Both the position numbers and the translations under genes were made by a program. From contig JAUSEJ010000462.1 in the NCBI GenBank assembly GCA_030650265.1, positions 1-5,802 on the forward strand: 5,802 bases of DNA, written 5' to 3'. This DNA is from Dehalococcoidia bacterium. Lineage in GTDB: Bacteria; Chloroflexota; Dehalococcoidia; JACPQF01. Below the pieces are notes generated by a model. That model worked only from the letters and a program-made list of their open reading frames with translations. It ran no database searches and had not been told where the DNA came from. Below are positions 3,674 through 5,802 of the stretch, piece by piece (positions within the stretch are counted from its first letter, which is position 1; each line of letters begins with the position of its first letter).

Positions 3674-5401
3674 CTACGGGCGGCGGTGGTAGAGAGTACA
3701 GATACCCAGATACGCGCCTTGTTCCATATTCGCTTGCACGTATGGACCCAAAAGTACTGGCCTCAGTGGGGAGAACAACTCGGGTATGTCCAGGCACACG
3801 GTCCGGATCTTCCCTTGGGCAAGGGCGTCGATGATTTCCACTTCCCCATTATGTCCGAACGTGGTTACCAAGGGATAATCGGAGGCAATGGGGTTGTGAA
3901 GGCCGCTCGTCAGGTAGTATAGGGCCGCCCAGGGGCTGAGGATGAGAATCTCTTCTCCATTGGCCGCCTCGGCAAGCGCCGCCGCCCGGGCGCGAACTAC
4001 ATTTTCATCTGAAATCCGAACAAGGGTTCCGCGTAAATGGGGCAAGGTCGAAAAATGGTACTCCGCTGAGGTTAAGGCCTTCCACGGTTGCCCCAACATT
4101 GCCAGAAGCCCGATCAATAGCCACAGCAACAGGCTCCCAGCCAAAACACGAGCCAGAGTCTTGGGCAGGCCGGGTTCGATCCGGTACCAGACAAAGGCCA
4201 GCGCGAGCAAGATCGTGGGCATCGCATACGACAAGTGCACACTTGCTGCGCGCGGGAACACGCTGACGAAGGCAGCGGCGGCGAAAAGCAGCACTACCGC
4301 CGCGATGCCTCGCTCGCCGGGGCGGGTGCGAAGTAGAACGACCAACAGGGCGACAAAGGCCAGAGGCGGAAGCAAAAACATCAATTTTAGGTTAAACAGT
4401 TCCAGACTCGGAATAGACCCTGGATTTCGGACGAAAGAGACCAGAGAGTCTATCCCATCGAGGTAGGAAATCTGCCCATAAGTCAAATAGGCGCCCTTGT
4501 TGGTGAAGCCATACTCGAGGAGTTTCTGGCCTCCACCAGTGCGCCAGACTGGCACAAAGACCAATGCGGTTGCGATCAGGAATGCGCCCACAGCAACTGA
4601 AGCAGGGGCAATAGCGGTCCGTCCAGCCGACCTGATGGCCCCCAAAGCACGTTTGTGAGGCGCGGTACCCTGCGCCGTCGCCCCTGGCCGAAAGGCGCCA
4701 CGAGTTTTGCCAAGCCAGACCACCACGAGCAGCGCTCCCAGTGCGTAGAGCCCGACGTCCTGCTTGCTGGCAAAAGACAAGCCCGCGGCCAAGCCGGCAA
4801 TTGCCAGGGCCAGGATAGCATTGCGCCCAAACTCTTGATTTACGTTCCGCTCGGCTTCCAGTTGTCGCCACCAAAGTGCGGCGCTGAAGCACGCGAGGAA
4901 AAAGGCGGTTGCAATAGGTCCATAAGGCGAGCCAGCAGAGGGCCAGGCGTAGACGAAAAGAGCCGGCACCAGGAGAAGCAGGAAACGGTGGCCCAAGCCG
5001 AGCTGCCGGGCAATGTGGCAGCACAAAAGCAGCGTGGCCACAAATGACAGAGCCATCACTACCCTAACAGTCAGCATCTCCACGCCGAGAAAGGTCGCGA
5101 ATGCGGCTGTCAGATACACGGACAAGGGAGTGGCGCCGAAGAAGACATCGCGATAAAGCACTTCGCCCGACATCAAGCGGTTTGTCACCTGCACGAACCA
5201 GATTGAATCGGCCGAGACGAGCCCGCTCGCAAGATAGATGAGGAGAGAAAGGACAAACAGGAAAGACCAGCCGATAAGTCGACCGGCAGCGCCAATAGCT
5301 ATCAATGGCCACTGCCGAAGATGGGCAGCGCCGTCGCTATCACACCGGGCAATTCCGATGGCGGTTTCCAATGCGTCCAGAGGAGTCGAGCTGCCGCTCA
5401 C
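3674..5401 (-). CDS. Polytopic GT-C fold glycosyltransferase, GT39/PMT-like
   Basis: This 575-residue membrane protein has about 12 hydrophobic segments (starting near 44-62 and spread to about 436) and a C-terminal soluble domain of about 135 residues. The first periplasmic loop holds the GT-C hallmark: an acidic residue after the first membrane helix (D65 in LVSADSIWFVQVTNRLMSGE), followed by YRDVFFGATPLSVYL. ASKQDVGLYAL (211-221) and FPRAASVHLSYAMP (382-395) are further family-like blocks. Such enzymes move a sugar from a polyprenyl-phosphate donor to lipid or protein on the outer face of the membrane. Donor and acceptor are unknown here. The start is GTG at 5401, 6 nt after AAAGG and 10 nt after the stop of the upstream methyltransferase, so the two form an operon. 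The cell-envelope role is inferred from family and context. Confidence 0.85.
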   Translation of the reverse strand: MSGSSTPLDALETAIGIARCDSDGAAHLRQWPLIAIGAAGRLIGWSFLFVLSLLIYLASGLVSADSIWFVQVTNRLMSGEVLYRDVFFGATPLSVYLTAAFATFLGVEMLTVRVVMALSFVATLLLCCHIARQLGLGHRFLLLLVPALFVYAWPSAGSPYGPIATAFFLACFSAALWWRQLEAERNVNQEFGRNAILALAIAGLAAGLSFASKQDVGLYALGALLVVVWLGKTRGAFRPGATAQGTAPHKRALGAIRSAGRTAIAPASVAVGAFLIATALVFVPVWRTGGGQKLLEYGFTNKGAYLTYGQISYLDGIDSLVSFVRNPGSIPSLELFNLKLMFLLPPLAFVALLVVLLRTRPGERGIAAVVLLFAAAAFVSVFPRAASVHLSYAMPTILLALAFVWYRIEPGLPKTLARVLAGSLLLWLLIGLLAMLGQPWKALTSAEYHFSTLPHLRGTLVRISDENVVRARAAALAEAANGEEILILSPWAALYYLTSGLHNPIASDYPLVTTFGHNGEVEIIDALAQGKIRTVCLDIPELFSPLRPVLLGPYVQANMEQGAYLGICTLYHRRP

Positions 5402-5411
5402 AGTTTACCTT

Positions 5412-5802
5412 TCACGGACGTTCCGCTGCAAAGAGTTGGAAAGGTAGGAAGGGATTCCACACTGGCACGCGCTCCAGCACGGCCTCGAGGCGAGGCCCCC
5501 ATTGCTGATTGGCTGCAAAGGGGGGAAAGAAGCCGAAACGGGTCATGCGCACTTGCTCAAGACCGGCGCCTTTCATAGCGCGGAAGACAAGACTAGGACG
5601 CATGCGCACAATGCCGCCATCGCCTCGCCACATCATGCCCGGCGTGACCATCATTTGGACATAATAAAGTGGGTTGAACGGATTGGGTTCTAGAAAGACC
5701 ATTCGCCCGCCGCTTTTCACGAGTCGAGCTATCGCCGCGATTGAGTCATCCAGGGCATACAGGTGATGAAGAACAAAGAACCCCAACACAAGATCGAAAG
5801 AT
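5412..5802 (-). CDS. Class I SAM-dependent methyltransferase, C-terminal part (5' end outside window)
   Basis: The minus-strand frame is open to the right edge, leaving 129 residues with the N-terminus and SAM-binding motif I outside the window. The first visible residues, SFDLVLGFFVLHHL, are the post-motif II strand of Methyltransf_11/25-type enzymes. They are followed by LDDSIAAIARLVKSGGRMVFLEPNPFNPLYY (strand 5 region) and a C-terminal FGFFPPFAAN...PFQLFAAERP. An internal GTG at 5789 is not the start, because conserved sequence lies before it. The stop at 5412-5414 is 10 nt from the glycosyltransferase GTG, indicating co-transcription. Small-molecule, polyprenyl or sugar-lipid methylation is plausible from this pairing, but the substrate cannot be deduced. 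Confidence 0.88.
   Translation of the reverse strand, partial: SFDLVLGFFVLHHLYALDDSIAAIARLVKSGGRMVFLEPNPFNPLYYVQMMVTPGMMWRGDGGIVRMRPSLVFRAMKGAGLEQVRMTRFGFFPPFAANQQWGPRLEAVLERVPVWNPFLPFQLFAAERP

Noticed and set aside
3942..4466. 174-residue plus-strand frame opposite the glycosyltransferase
   Set aside because: It is antisense to a clear coding region, has Ser/Arg/Ala-rich composition, and lacks a ribosome-binding site or recognisable motif.
4392..5024. 210-residue minus-strand frame inside the glycosyltransferase
   Set aside because: It is a different frame of the same strand, Trp/Arg/Gly-rich with no family pattern, and it is fully covered by the well-supported membrane protein.
1..5802. 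CRISPR array, integrase/transposase gene or rRNA
   Set aside because: No regularly spaced repeat array, recombinase motif or rRNA-like sequence was seen on either strand.

Overview
The window is a moderately GC-rich bacterial segment in which housekeeping genes surround a small accessory patch. Leaderless-looking promoters (a -10 box ending 6-9 nt before the ATG), a DUF2103-like small protein, dispersed ACACAAAG-type repeats and a membrane glycosyltransferase paired with a methyltransferase would fit an environmental lineage such as Chloroflexota. That assignment is a guess; no marker gene here fixes the taxon.

Layout: (1) 3-779 (+), the C-terminal two thirds of an acyl-CoA dehydrogenase running in from the left edge. 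(2) 780-915, a convergent intergenic gap with two opposed copies of an ACACAAAG-type repeat. (3) 916-1638 (-), a compact SbcD/Mre11-like metallophosphoesterase, and 1779-2066 (-), a small DUF2103-like protein, each with its own promoter very close to its start codon. (4) 2199-2282 (+), an intact tRNA-Leu(UAA) with a good sigma-70-type promoter at 2111-2140. (5) 2349-2806 (+), a hicA-hicB toxin-antitoxin pair directly downstream of the tRNA. It is followed at 2905-3294 by a chimeric ORF whose first ~53 residues look like the N-terminal half of a DUF5615 (PIN-like) toxin and whose remaining ~76 residues are a second complete HicB. (6) 3383-3433, a diverged copy of the tRNA-Leu 3' half, from the anticodon loop through the acceptor end and including an encoded CCA. 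(7) 3674-5401 (-), a polytopic GT-C/GT39-like glycosyltransferase, preceded in the same operon by a SAM-dependent methyltransferase (5412 to the right edge).

The most interesting region is 2199-3433. A tRNA gene and a displaced, ~80% identical copy of its 3' half bracket about 1.1 kb made almost entirely of toxin-antitoxin genes and gene fragments. This is the geometry left by integration into a tRNA gene with crossover in the anticodon loop, but no integrase is present. It is therefore either a heavily deleted island remnant or the wreck of a second tandem tRNA-Leu gene. The DUF5615-HicB in-frame junction falls exactly at the natural start of the HicB domain, which suggests recombination between two toxin-antitoxin loci inside this patch.
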